Source: JAVJUS01 sp040220455
GTDB lineage: Bacteria; Pseudomonadota; Alphaproteobacteria; DSM-16000; Inquilinaceae
Length of the DNA stretch: 64,000 bases
NCBI GenBank assembly: GCA_040220455.1
Contig: JAVJUS010000112.1
Coordinates: 1 to 64,000 of the forward strand
Direction: 5' to 3'
The translations under genes and the position numbers were made by a program. The notes below the pieces were generated by a model. It had not been told where the DNA came from. It saw only the letters and a program-made list of their open reading frames with translations, and made no database searches. Numbering within the stretch: the first letter of the stretch is position 1; each line of letters begins with the position of its first letter. This document shows, piece by piece, positions 41,675 to 49,892 of this stretch.

Positions 41675-43431
41675 CCGACCGTCTCCCGCTTGGCGAAGGC
41701 GCGGAAGGGATAGCCCTCTTCCGACACGCTCCATTTGAAGAACTCGATGAAGTTCAGACGCAGCCCGTGGACGAACCCGCCGACGACGGCCAGCGCCAGG
41801 TTCAGCGCGTGGCCGACGATCAGCACCAGCCCGGCCAGCAGCACACCGGCCCCCGGCACGCCGGCGGCCACCTGACCGGCCAGGTCGTTGAAGGCCAGCG
41901 CCAGCGACGCGCTCGCCAGCCCGAGCGCGAAGAGCCGCAGATAGCTCAACACGTCGCCGAAGGCGTTGGCGATGCCGGCGAGGCCCAGCAGGCCGCGCAG
42001 CAGCCGCATGACCGGCCCCGCCTCGGGCGCGGTGAAGGCGGCCACCAGCAGACCGCCCAGGACGAACGGCGCGATCGTCGCCGGCGCCGGGCCGGCCAGC
42101 CAGATCGCCGTGCCCGAGGCCAGCATGACGACCCAGCCGATCGGGGCGAGCGCCCGGCTCGACGGCCACAGGCTGGCCGCCGTGGCGATGTTGGCCAGCA
42201 TGACGTGGCCGACCCCGACCAGCACCGACAGGGTCATCATCGCGCCGTGGTCGGACAGGTCGACGACCGCGGCGTGCGCCAGCAACGAGCCCTCCGGCGG
42301 CGCCACGCCGAAATAGCCGCCGACCGCCACGCCCCAGACCACCGCCGCGCCGAGCAGCACGACGAACATCGATCGCAGGCGCCGCCCGAGAGCGGACCCG
42401 CCGAGCTTCGGCCAAGCGACGAGCAGGCCGAGGCCGAGCAGCGCCGCGTAGCCGGCATCCGACAGGATCATCGCGAAGAAGGCGGCGAAGGCGTAGAAAA
42501 CGGCGCGCGACGGGTCCCAGGTCCAGTAGCCCGGGGTCTGGTAGAAGCGCACGAGGTCGGCCCCGCCGGCGTCGATCCCCGGCTCCTCGATCAGGGTCGG
42601 CGGCGGCGCGTCGCGGGCCGGCGGCTCGGCGACCAGGACGAGGCCGCGGCGCTCCGCGGCGGCGCGAAGGCGGGCGAGATCGCGCACCGGCGCCCAGCCG
42701 CCCAGCGCGAAGACCGGGTCCTGGTCGAGGGTGTGGGCGGCGGCCCGGCGTCGCGCCGCGCGATCCTCCAGCCGCGCCAGGTCGGCGGCGAAGAGGTCGC
42801 ACCAGCGCGTCAGGCTCGCCCGCTCCGCCTCCAGGTCCTGCATCTCGAGTTCCAGCCGGTCGAGGCGGTCGACGAGCGCGCTCAGCGGACGGTCGCCCGG
42901 TTCGACCCGCTCGGCGGGCACCCGATCGGCCGGCGGCGGCTCGCGCGCGATCGTCACGACATAGGCGAAGCGGTTGTCGCGATTGACCTCCTGCCAGGCG
43001 ATGTCGATCCCGTCGAGCGCCCGCAGCCGATAGAGCGGCACGACATGGAAGAAGAGCCGGAAGCCGCCCAGCGCCTCGCGCTCCGGCAGCCGGAACTCGC
43101 CCCAGGGCTCCAGCGCCTCGATCCGCTTGACCAGCGCGTCGCGCTCGTCGGCGAGGTCGCGCAGGCCCTCGCGCACGCCCAGCGCCACGCGCTGGACGAA
43201 ATCCGGGTCGAAACCCGAGGGATCGTGGACCTGGCGCCGGCGATGCGGGGCCGCGAGCAGGAAGGCCAGCGCCTCGCGCGCCTCGGGCGACGGTCCGCCC
43301 GGATCGCCGACCTCGCGCTCGGCCAGCGGCGCTAGATGGAGGCAGCCCAGCCCCTGGAGCGCGTCGAGCACGTCCGCCTTTTCGCGGATCAGGCCGTAGA
43401 CGGTGACGCGGGCGAGCGGGACGATGCTCAC
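41662..43431 (-). CDS. atpI (ntpI): V-type ATPase subunit I (membrane stator, a-subunit homologue)
   Basis: A 589-residue protein with a soluble N-terminal half (coiled-coil arms, about 1-300) and a membrane half with seven or more helices. The conserved Arg-bearing part of the ion path lies toward the C-terminus (FGDVLSYLRLFALGLAS). The ending includes GFVHGLRLNFIEFFKW, a strong family signature. GTG 43431 overlaps the end of subunit D by four bases (GTGA). It provides the ion half-channels facing the K ring. Confidence 0.93.
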   Translation of the reverse strand: MSIVPLARVTVYGLIREKADVLDALQGLGCLHLAPLAEREVGDPGGPSPEAREALAFLLAAPHRRRQVHDPSGFDPDFVQRVALGVREGLRDLADERDALVKRIEALEPWGEFRLPEREALGGFRLFFHVVPLYRLRALDGIDIAWQEVNRDNRFAYVVTIAREPPPADRVPAERVEPGDRPLSALVDRLDRLELEMQDLEAERASLTRWCDLFAADLARLEDRAARRRAAAHTLDQDPVFALGGWAPVRDLARLRAAAERRGLVLVAEPPARDAPPPTLIEEPGIDAGGADLVRFYQTPGYWTWDPSRAVFYAFAAFFAMILSDAGYAALLGLGLLVAWPKLGGSALGRRLRSMFVVLLGAAVVWGVAVGGYFGVAPPEGSLLAHAAVVDLSDHGAMMTLSVLVGVGHVMLANIATAASLWPSSRALAPIGWVVMLASGTAIWLAGPAPATIAPFVLGGLLVAAFTAPEAGPVMRLLRGLLGLAGIANAFGDVLSYLRLFALGLASASLALAFNDLAGQVAAGVPGAGVLLAGLVLIVGHALNLALAVVGGFVHGLRLNFIEFFKWSVSEEGYPFRAFAKRETVGWNR

Positions 43432-44060
43432 GGCCGGGCGTCCTCGGCCGCGACGATCTCGCCACGCCTCGCGCGGTGCTTGGCCTTGGCGATCTTGGCG
43501 CGCACCACGCCGGCGCGCTCGGCGTCGGCGAGCCGGATCTCGATGTCCGCGATCGTCTTTTTCGTGCGCGGGATCAGCACTTTGTCGAAGAGATTGACGC
43601 GCTGGGTCACCTTGGCGAGGCCGTGTTCCAGGCGACGCACCCGCTCCTCGGCGACCCGCGCCTCGACATGAAGCTCGGCGACCCGACGGATATCACGCAC
43701 CATGGCGTCGACCCAGTGCGGCTTGGCCAGGCGCGAATAGGGCCGGATGGCGACCTCGACGCCGGCCAGCACCGGCACCGCGACGCCCAGGCGGTTGATC
43801 GTGTCGACCCGCGTGCCGGTGACCGTGACGAGGCCCGACAGGTCGATGTCCTCGAGCGCCAGCATGGGCAGTCGCTCGCCGATCGCGTCGGTGACCGAGG
43901 CGATGCGCTCGCGCGCCTCGGCCGCCTCGCGCCGCGCGCGGGCAAGCTCCGCGACGAGCTGCTTGCGCTTGAGATCGAGCGACGGCAGGTAGCGGCGATA
44001 GCGCTCCAGCGCCGCCTTCTCGCGATGCAGGGTCGCCTTGTTGAGTCCGGCCCGCGCCAT
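43428..44060 (-). CDS. atpD (ntpD): V-type ATPase subunit D (central stalk)
   Basis: A 210-residue protein of two long helices (about 8-75 and 125-200) forming the rotor shaft. Family features are the N-terminal ARAGLNKATLHREKAAL, related to the usual PTK-x-L start, and the C-terminal RVNLFDKVLIPRTKKTIADIE segment. ATG 44060 lies 5 bases after the stop of subunit B. The middle domain, about 75-125, has the beta-rich insert normal for this group. Confidence 0.93.
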   Translation of the reverse strand: MARAGLNKATLHREKAALERYRRYLPSLDLKRKQLVAELARARREAAEARERIASVTDAIGERLPMLALEDIDLSGLVTVTGTRVDTINRLGVAVPVLAGVEVAIRPYSRLAKPHWVDAMVRDIRRVAELHVEARVAEERVRRLEHGLAKVTQRVNLFDKVLIPRTKKTIADIEIRLADAERAGVVRAKIAKAKHRARRGEIVAAEDARP

Positions 44061-44065
44061 CGCGC

Positions 44066-45445
44066 TCAGCCCTCTCCCGTCTCGGAGGCCGCGGCCTCGA
44101 TCTCGGTGGCGGCGCCGGCGGCGGCCTTGCCGTCGCCCTTCGGGTAGAAGCGATCGACCAGGCTCTGCTTGATCACCAGCTCTTCCGGCGAGAAACATTC
44201 GGCCATGGTCTTCCAGCCGAGATCGAGGGCGTCCTCGAGGCTGACGGCGACGGCGACGTCCATGAAGCGATCGCGGAACAGGCGGCCGAAGCGCAGGGCG
44301 CGCTCGTCGTAGTCCGACAGCTCGAAGGCCATGGCCTTCTTAGTCTCCGCCTCGCGCGCGTTGGCGTAGAGCCGGATCATCGCGTTCATCACCTGGGCAT
44401 GGTCCTCGCGCGTGACCTTGCCGACCACCTTCTGCTTGAGCCGGGAGAGCGAGCCGAACGGGTCGAGCACCCCGTCATGCAGGTAGAACTGCCCCTCGGT
44501 GATGTAGCCTGTGTTGTCGGGCACCGGATGGGTGACGTCGTCGCCCGGCATGGTGGTGACGCTGAGCACGGTGACCGAGCCCGCGCCCTTGAAGTCGCAG
44601 GCCTTCTCGTAGCGCTTGGCGAGCTGGGTGTAGAGATCGCCCATGTACCCGCGATTGGACGGGATGTGCTCCAGCGCGATGCCGATCTCCTTCATCGCGT
44701 CCGCATAGGCCGTCATGTCGGTCAGCAGGACCAGGACGCGCTTGCCCTCCTCGACCGCGAAACGCTCGGCGACGGCGAGCGCCATGTCCGGGACCAGCAG
44801 CCGCTCGACGATCGGGTCGGAGGCCTGGTTGACGAACATGACGGTGCGGTGGAAGACGCCGCGCCGCTCGAAGGTCGAGCGGAAGAAGTGGAAGTCGTCG
44901 AAGATCAGGCCCAGCCCGCCGAAGACCACGACGTCGGCGTCGGCCTGGATGCCGATGCGCGCGAGCAGCGCGTTGTAGGGCTCCCCCGCGACGGAGAAGA
45001 TCGGGATCTTCTGGCTTTCGACCAGCGCGTTGAAGACGTCGATCATCGGCACGTCGGTGCGGATCATGCGCTGGGGCATGACGCGCATCATCGGGTTGAC
45101 GGTCGGCCCGGCGATGTCGATGCGCGGATCGGTGGCGAGGTCCGGCCCGCCGTCGATCGGCTCTCCCGCCCCGCCGAAGACCCGGCCCAGGATGTTCGCC
45201 GAATAGGTCACCCGCATCGGATGGCCGAGAAAGCGCACCGACGCGCCGGTCGACAGCCCCTTGGAGCCGGCGAAGACCTGCAGGCTCACCGTGTCCCGGT
45301 CGAGCTCGACGACCCGGCCGAGCGAGCTCGTGCCGTCGATGTTCTCGACCCGCGCAAGGTCGCCCAGCGCCACGCCGTCGGCACGCACGCGCACGATGTC
45401 GCCGACGATCTCGCGGATTCGCGTGTGGCGGACAAGGTCGCGCAT
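44066..45445 (-). CDS. atpB (ntpB): V-type ATPase subunit B (non-catalytic)
   Basis: Non-catalytic nucleotide-binding subunit of V1, 459 residues. Typical blocks are DGTSSLG-RVVELD near the start, RTDVPMIDVFNALVESQKIPIFS, LLTDMTAYADAMKEI, SNRGYMGDLYTQLAKRYEKA and TMPGDDVTHPVPDNTGYITEGQ. There is an Ala/Glu-rich tail. It is the first gene of the operon here, though in most minimal V-ATPase operons E comes first. No good ribosome site precedes ATG 45445. Confidence 0.95.
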   Translation of the reverse strand: MRDLVRHTRIREIVGDIVRVRADGVALGDLARVENIDGTSSLGRVVELDRDTVSLQVFAGSKGLSTGASVRFLGHPMRVTYSANILGRVFGGAGEPIDGGPDLATDPRIDIAGPTVNPMMRVMPQRMIRTDVPMIDVFNALVESQKIPIFSVAGEPYNALLARIGIQADADVVVFGGLGLIFDDFHFFRSTFERRGVFHRTVMFVNQASDPIVERLLVPDMALAVAERFAVEEGKRVLVLLTDMTAYADAMKEIGIALEHIPSNRGYMGDLYTQLAKRYEKACDFKGAGSVTVLSVTTMPGDDVTHPVPDNTGYITEGQFYLHDGVLDPFGSLSRLKQKVVGKVTREDHAQVMNAMIRLYANAREAETKKAMAFELSDYDERALRFGRLFRDRFMDVAVAVSLEDALDLGWKTMAECFSPEELVIKQSLVDRFYPKGDGKAAAGAATEIEAAASETGEG

Positions 45446-45739
45446 GGCGGGGGGATCCCGGGGGCGACGGAACGAGGGTCGGCGGGGACGAGCCGCCACC
45501 TGAACGCGACGGTCGCGCCCTATCCTGGCTAAAGGCAAGCCCTTCTCCGGACAATGAGATGGATCAAGGGTGACGCGGCCGGGAACGGTGCAAGCCTCGA
45601 TACTATCCGGATTTCGATGCATCTTTTGAGAGTATTATGTAGGTCACTTCTAAATTTACGGTACATCGGGGTTCCGTATCCTGTGTCGACGACTCACCCC
45701 GCCGACATCGGCTCCTCTCTCGCCGCTTCCGGAGCGTCC
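45446..45739. promoter_or_regulatory. Divergent region between the V-ATPase operon and a membrane protein gene
   Basis: No gene is supported in this gap of about 290 bases. Positions 45600-45680 are A/T-rich (TTTTGAGAGTATTATGTAGG and following) and probably hold divergent promoters. The plus-strand frame is open through it, but the residues there do not look like protein. Confidence 0.4.
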
Positions 45740-46639
45740 GTGTCCGCCCGCACCGAACCGACGACTCGCCCCCCCGCGCAGCGGTCTCCCGAGGACGTCG
45801 CCGCCCGCGCCCCGGCGATCGGAGCGCTCGGCGGCGCCCTGGTCGTGGTGGGAGTCTACGGCCCGCCCCGGATCGACGCGACATACCTGTTCGGCGCGGC
45901 CGCGCTGGTCGACCATCGCGTCCTCATGGCGCTGCCGACCCTGCTCGGCGCCCTGCTGCTCGTCTACGCATCGGCCCTGGGCCGGTCGGCCTGGAGGCGG
46001 GCCGTCGCCGGCGGCGACCCGGACACCTGCCGCTCGGTCGGCGCCCGGACCCTGGTCGGCTGGACGGTCGCCGCCACGGCCGTGCTGGTACTCCTCGGCA
46101 CGCTGGCCATCAGGGTCGCCTTTCTGCCCGGGCCCTACGCGCCGCCGTCGGCCGCGGGCGACGAGCCGCGGGCATACGTGGCGGACCGTTTCGGCGTGCC
46201 GCTGCCCGACGACGCGCGCCTGATCTTCGCCGATGTCTGGACCCGCCGCTCGGCCTTCTCGCGCGACTACGTCTTCTCCAGCAGGCAGGCCGCCACGTTG
46301 CTCGACGGCCCGCCTCCCTTCGGCGACGACTGGCGCGCCGGCCGCGTCGAGCCCGCCTTCGTCTCCGACCGGATGCGCCTGTTCTGCGACCGTTGGCGGA
46401 ACCGACGCCCGAACGCGCTGCTGCGGTCGCCCGGTGAGCGGCGGGCGGTCGAGACCATATGCGCGCATCTGAACGCGGACGAGGTCACCGGGCCGCTCCA
46501 GCGCCACGCGATCCAGCGGTACACGCTCTATGTCGGGTTCGACCGGCTCAGGCCGACCGATCATAGTGTCCTGGTCGATCCCGTGGCCGGTCTGATCTGG
46601 TTCCATCAGGGTGGCGGCGATCCACCCGCCCCGATCTGA
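45740..46639 (+). CDS. Membrane protein of unknown family, tandem paralogue 1
   Basis: A 299-residue protein starting at GTG 45740 (CCGGAGCG upstream; the frame is open further back without a better start). It has three hydrophobic segments in the first 160 residues, then a soluble domain. That domain includes LPDDARLIFADVWTRRS, a PPPFGDDWRAG turn, RRAVETICAHLN, and ends DPVAGLIWFHQGG. The next gene shows the same order of motifs. No known family recognised; possibly an anchored sensor or cargo-binding protein. Confidence 0.65.
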   Translation: MSARTEPTTRPPAQRSPEDVAARAPAIGALGGALVVVGVYGPPRIDATYLFGAAALVDHRVLMALPTLLGALLLVYASALGRSAWRRAVAGGDPDTCRSVGARTLVGWTVAATAVLVLLGTLAIRVAFLPGPYAPPSAAGDEPRAYVADRFGVPLPDDARLIFADVWTRRSAFSRDYVFSSRQAATLLDGPPPFGDDWRAGRVEPAFVSDRMRLFCDRWRNRRPNALLRSPGERRAVETICAHLNADEVTGPLQRHAIQRYTLYVGFDRLRPTDHSVLVDPVAGLIWFHQGGGDPPAPI

Positions 46640-46654
46640 CGCGGAGGAGACCGG

Positions 46655-47587
46655 ATGTCGGCCCGCCGTTCGCAATGGTATCCACTCGCGGCCCTATGGC
46701 GCGGACATTACGCCCTCGCCACCCGGTACGTGTTCCTTTGCCTGCCGGCGCCGATCGTCGCGGCGACGGCCCTCGTGCTGCTCGAAACATCGTTCGCCTG
46801 GGGGCCGGGCTCCGGCGTGCCGCCGATGATCCAGCCTCGCCGCCTCCACGACGCCGTGACGGCGCAGGCGGCATTCGGAGGCGCCGCGTTGCTGTTGGGC
46901 GCCGCCACGCTCGGCCTTCTCGCCCTGGCCACACGGTGGTCGTCGATTCCCGCAAGTAAAGACGACTTGGCAACCAGACTACTGACCTGGTTCCTCCGGC
47001 TGGTCATCCTGTGGTGGTGGCTGTTCGTCATGCTGATCGCCATGCTTCTCTTGGACGCGCGTCCCGTACAGAGGTTCGGGCCGCTCGACTTCGAACCGCC
47101 GGCCGATACAAGGTGGTTGGAGCGCGATCTGGCCTTGCGCGGGATTACGCTGCCCGGGCACCACGAGATCATCCTGTACGAATCCTGGAGCACCGGTGCG
47201 TCCGGGCGCAATTACGTCATTCGCGTCGACCCACTGGGCGGGTTGATTTCCGGCAGTCGGCCGTACGACCAAGACTGGTCTCCAGGCCCGCACTCCTCCA
47301 TGGCTCTGTCGCCTCCGATCCACTGGATCTGCGCGCAACAAATTACGGGCTTCCCCACCTTCGGCCTCGACACTCCCGATCGCCGTCTCGCCGCTCGCGC
47401 CGTCTGCGATCATCTGAAACCCCCGCCGCTTCGTCAGGGATTCCGGCACTTGCCCGTGCAATGGCCGCATTGGGAGAAACAATCGGAAAGCCGGATCCAT
47501 GACCGCGACATCGTGGACTGGGGCGACAAGGCGGTGATCGCCTTTCCGGATCTCTCGCTCGTCTGGTTTCATGATGGGTGGCCTTGA
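46655..47587 (+). CDS. Membrane protein of unknown family, tandem paralogue 2
   Basis: A 310-residue protein 15 bases after paralogue 1, with GGAGGAGA-type purines near the start. Three membrane segments occupy about 25-45, 75-92 and 110-130, the last very Trp-rich (ILWWWLFVML). The soluble part has LPGHHEIILYESWST, a PYDQDWSPG turn, RRLAARAVCDHLK and the ending LSLVWFHDGW, each matching a motif of paralogue 1. Two cysteines flank the last motifs. The shared ending suggests a common fold. Unknown function. Confidence 0.65.
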   Translation: MSARRSQWYPLAALWRGHYALATRYVFLCLPAPIVAATALVLLETSFAWGPGSGVPPMIQPRRLHDAVTAQAAFGGAALLLGAATLGLLALATRWSSIPASKDDLATRLLTWFLRLVILWWWLFVMLIAMLLLDARPVQRFGPLDFEPPADTRWLERDLALRGITLPGHHEIILYESWSTGASGRNYVIRVDPLGGLISGSRPYDQDWSPGPHSSMALSPPIHWICAQQITGFPTFGLDTPDRRLAARAVCDHLKPPPLRQGFRHLPVQWPHWEKQSESRIHDRDIVDWGDKAVIAFPDLSLVWFHDGWP

Positions 47588-47948
47588 CGCCAAACGTTTC
47601 CCCGTGTGCGTGCCCCGTCCGCGGCACAGCGATCGCGCATCGCCAACGCGGCGCGTTCCAGGCCTTCCGCGCACGCGCAGGAAAGCCGGCCAAGCGATGG
47701 CCGGACCCACGGCGCCGGCCGATCCCTGTCGCGCTTCGTGGCCGGCGAAGACCCGCCGGAATCGGACAAACGGGTGGATCGGGCAACGGGGCGGCCCGAT
47801 GTCTTCGCGCTCACGAGTCTCCGCCGTGTCCTGGCGGCCGACTCAATTGTTGCCGAACCTGCCTGATCCACGATGGGATATCCTTCCGGACTCTCTGTGA
47901 GAATTGCCTCAACGCGGTCGATTGATATGATTCAAGGAGTCGCTCCGC
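47588..47948. other. Gene-free interval
   Basis: About 360 bases between convergent genes. Several short open frames overlap here in all directions, but none has a ribosome site, a coherent hydrophobic or domain pattern, or a recognisable product. I see no convincing terminator, RNA gene or repeat. Confidence 0.5.
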
Positions 47949-49739
47949 TCATTCGTCCATCTCGTACTCCGGCTCCCATTCGATATCGATGTCGACGACC
48001 CGGCCCCGGTCATCCAGCGTTACCCGTCCCCGGATCCTGTCGCGGAACTCTCCTTCGATCTCGAACGGGGCCGCGAACCCTTCATCGGCAAGGCGCCATG
48101 CCAGATGACCATAGCCCTTGTATTCCTCACCCGGCTCGAAATCATAAGTATCGGTGATTTTATGCAGAACGGTGCCGTCGATGTAGATATGGCTACCATG
48201 ACGGGTCGCCGTGACATCGCTCGTGCTCGTCAGTTTCCAGGTCCCCAGCGCCATAGACAAATCAAGACTGTTGTTCGTCAAAATATTCTCGTCGCTCATC
48301 CACTCACTCTCGATAACCATGCTCTCGCCCTCCTCCAACCGGGCGAGATCGCGGCGGATATCGAGGTCACCTCCCTGGTCCATGAGATCCTCGCCTGTCT
48401 TGGGATCCGTGTTTTCGGAGAGATCGGGGTTGAAAGTGAGCGTCGCGAATCGCTCCCGATTTACGGCAATGGCTTCGATTGGCCGCGTGAATTGGAGAAT
48501 TTCGTCCGACTCGAGACGACGCGGTTCGCCGGAGCCGTCCAGATAGTGGTCCAGCAAATCGGGCGCAAATGTCATTCCCAGTCGACGCCCAAGCTGAGCC
48601 GTGGAATCAAGTATGGATGCGGCGAAAGCCGCCTGAAGAGCTGTCCCCAGTGGGTAGTTCGGCGACCCGGGCGTCTGCGCGAGTAACTTCCGGCCCTTCA
48701 CGGCGCGGAATTTCGGGCCCCTCGACGCGCCCACCGATGGAGAGAATTCGAGGTCCGACGGGTCGACCAATAGGTTGAGACGTCGACCGGACGAGGACGG
48801 CCCGACATCGGCGCCGCCGTCCTTCGGAGCGTCGCCGAATGGCGTCCGCCGCGACCGCGTTGCGTCGACGAGCAGGTTGCGTGACGGAAGCCAGTCCTGC
48901 GCCAGTCCCCTCGGGTCATCGCCCGGCACGGCCAGTCGGGAACGCGGGGCCGGTCGGGGCGGCTCGGCGGGGCGGGACGGGGCCCCGTCCACCAGCAGAT
49001 TGCGCGAGGGGGTCGGTGGCGTGCCGCGCAGGCCGTCGTCGGGGCCCGACGAAATCGGGCGATCCGGCTCCCAGCGGTTCCGGTCAGGGCCATCCCCCCG
49101 CGCGCCGACGGGACGCGCGGGCCCGCCGCGGAAACCGTCATCGATCCAGGCGGAGGGCCGGCGTTGCCTGTCGTCCCGCTGACCGTCGTCGCCCCGCGTG
49201 CCATCGTCCGGGCCGGCCGACTTGCCGGATCGCGAGCCCTTGCGGTCGTCGCGGTCACTCCCCCGGGTGCCGTCGTCCGGGCCGGCCGACTTGCCGGATC
49301 GCGAGCCCTTGCGGTCGTCGCGCTCGCTCCCCCGGGTGCCGTCGTCGGGGCCGGCCGACATGCCCGGCGGCGAGCGCCGGCGGTCGTCGCGATCGCTGCC
49401 GCGGCTTCCCCTGCTCGATCCTGAGGACGACCGGCCTGAGGACGACCGACCGGAGGAGGATGACCCGCCGCGCGAGCCGTCGTCCGGCCCCGCGCTCATG
49501 CGGCTCGCGCTCACGTTCAAGTCGAGGAGGTTCGGCCGGCGATCGTAGCGATCGAATGCAAAACTGATCCTGACGGACCCGGGGCGCCCGCCGGGCGCCG
49601 GTAAGGGGGCGAACCCGCCCTCCCCGCTCTGGTGGCCGCGCCCGTCCCGATAGCGATCCCTGTAGCGATCCCGATAGCGATCCCGATAGCGATCGCGAGT
49701 CGACCGCTTGTCCCGATCCCACCGACTGTCGCTTGCCAT
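47949..49739 (-). CDS. Repetitive disordered protein with beta-rich C-terminal domain bearing D-x-Y-D
   Basis: A 596-residue protein. Residues 15-32 repeat RYRD. Residues 82-240 are disordered, with five SAGPDDGxRG-type repeats; three of these form a tandem 23-residue unit (128-196). Four NLL(V/D) motifs recur at about 70, 248, 289 and 322. From about 360 the sequence becomes ordered and beta-rich, with ALGTWKLTST, GTVLHKITDTYDF and PFEIEGEF. Asp530, Tyr532 and Asp533 resemble the D-x-Y-D active-site motif of colicin M-like toxins, but the His-Arg that should follow is displaced (His545). GAGGGAG precedes ATG 49739. There is no signal peptide. It may be a toxin-like effector or a decayed homologue; low certainty. 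Confidence 0.6.
   Translation of the reverse strand: MASDSRWDRDKRSTRDRYRDRYRDRYRDRYRDGRGHQSGEGGFAPLPAPGGRPGSVRISFAFDRYDRRPNLLDLNVSASRMSAGPDDGSRGGSSSSGRSSSGRSSSGSSRGSRGSDRDDRRRSPPGMSAGPDDGTRGSERDDRKGSRSGKSAGPDDGTRGSDRDDRKGSRSGKSAGPDDGTRGDDGQRDDRQRRPSAWIDDGFRGGPARPVGARGDGPDRNRWEPDRPISSGPDDGLRGTPPTPSRNLLVDGAPSRPAEPPRPAPRSRLAVPGDDPRGLAQDWLPSRNLLVDATRSRRTPFGDAPKDGGADVGPSSSGRRLNLLVDPSDLEFSPSVGASRGPKFRAVKGRKLLAQTPGSPNYPLGTALQAAFAASILDSTAQLGRRLGMTFAPDLLDHYLDGSGEPRRLESDEILQFTRPIEAIAVNRERFATLTFNPDLSENTDPKTGEDLMDQGGDLDIRRDLARLEEGESMVIESEWMSDENILTNNSLDLSMALGTWKLTSTSDVTATRHGSHIYIDGTVLHKITDTYDFEPGEEYKGYGHLAWRLADEGFAAPFEIEGEFRDRIRGRVTLDDRGRVVDIDIEWEPEYEMDE
49198..49404. repeat. Three tandem 69-bp coding repeats
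   Basis: Units begin near 49198, 49267 and 49336, each 69 bases (23 codons). The first two are almost identical; the third has drifted. They encode the SAGPDDGxRG-containing repeat of the 596-residue protein. The exact multiple of three and near-identity suggest recent expansion by slippage or recombination. A separate 12-bp repeat (GATCCCGATAGC type) at about 49648-49695 encodes the RYRD array. Confidence 0.8.
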
Positions 49740-49892
49740 GCCACGACTCCCTCACACCGTTAGCGTGAAGGAGCGTGCCCCTACCCGATTACCGATTCAA
49801 GGCTTAAATTCCTATACACCAAGAAAACATACTGAGGCATCCGGCACGAGGCAGGCGATCGGGCCGGAACGCCCCGTCCGCCCCCCGCTCCC

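Noticed and set aside
47571..47925. Short open frames on both strands in the gap after the tandem membrane proteins
   Set aside because: They overlap each other in several frames, lack ribosome sites and have Arg/Pro-rich composition typical of non-coding GC-rich DNA.
49198..49404. Possible CRISPR array because of regularly spaced 69-bp repeats
   Set aside because: There are no unique spacers between units, the period is an exact multiple of three, and the repeats encode an in-frame protein repeat. No cas genes are present.
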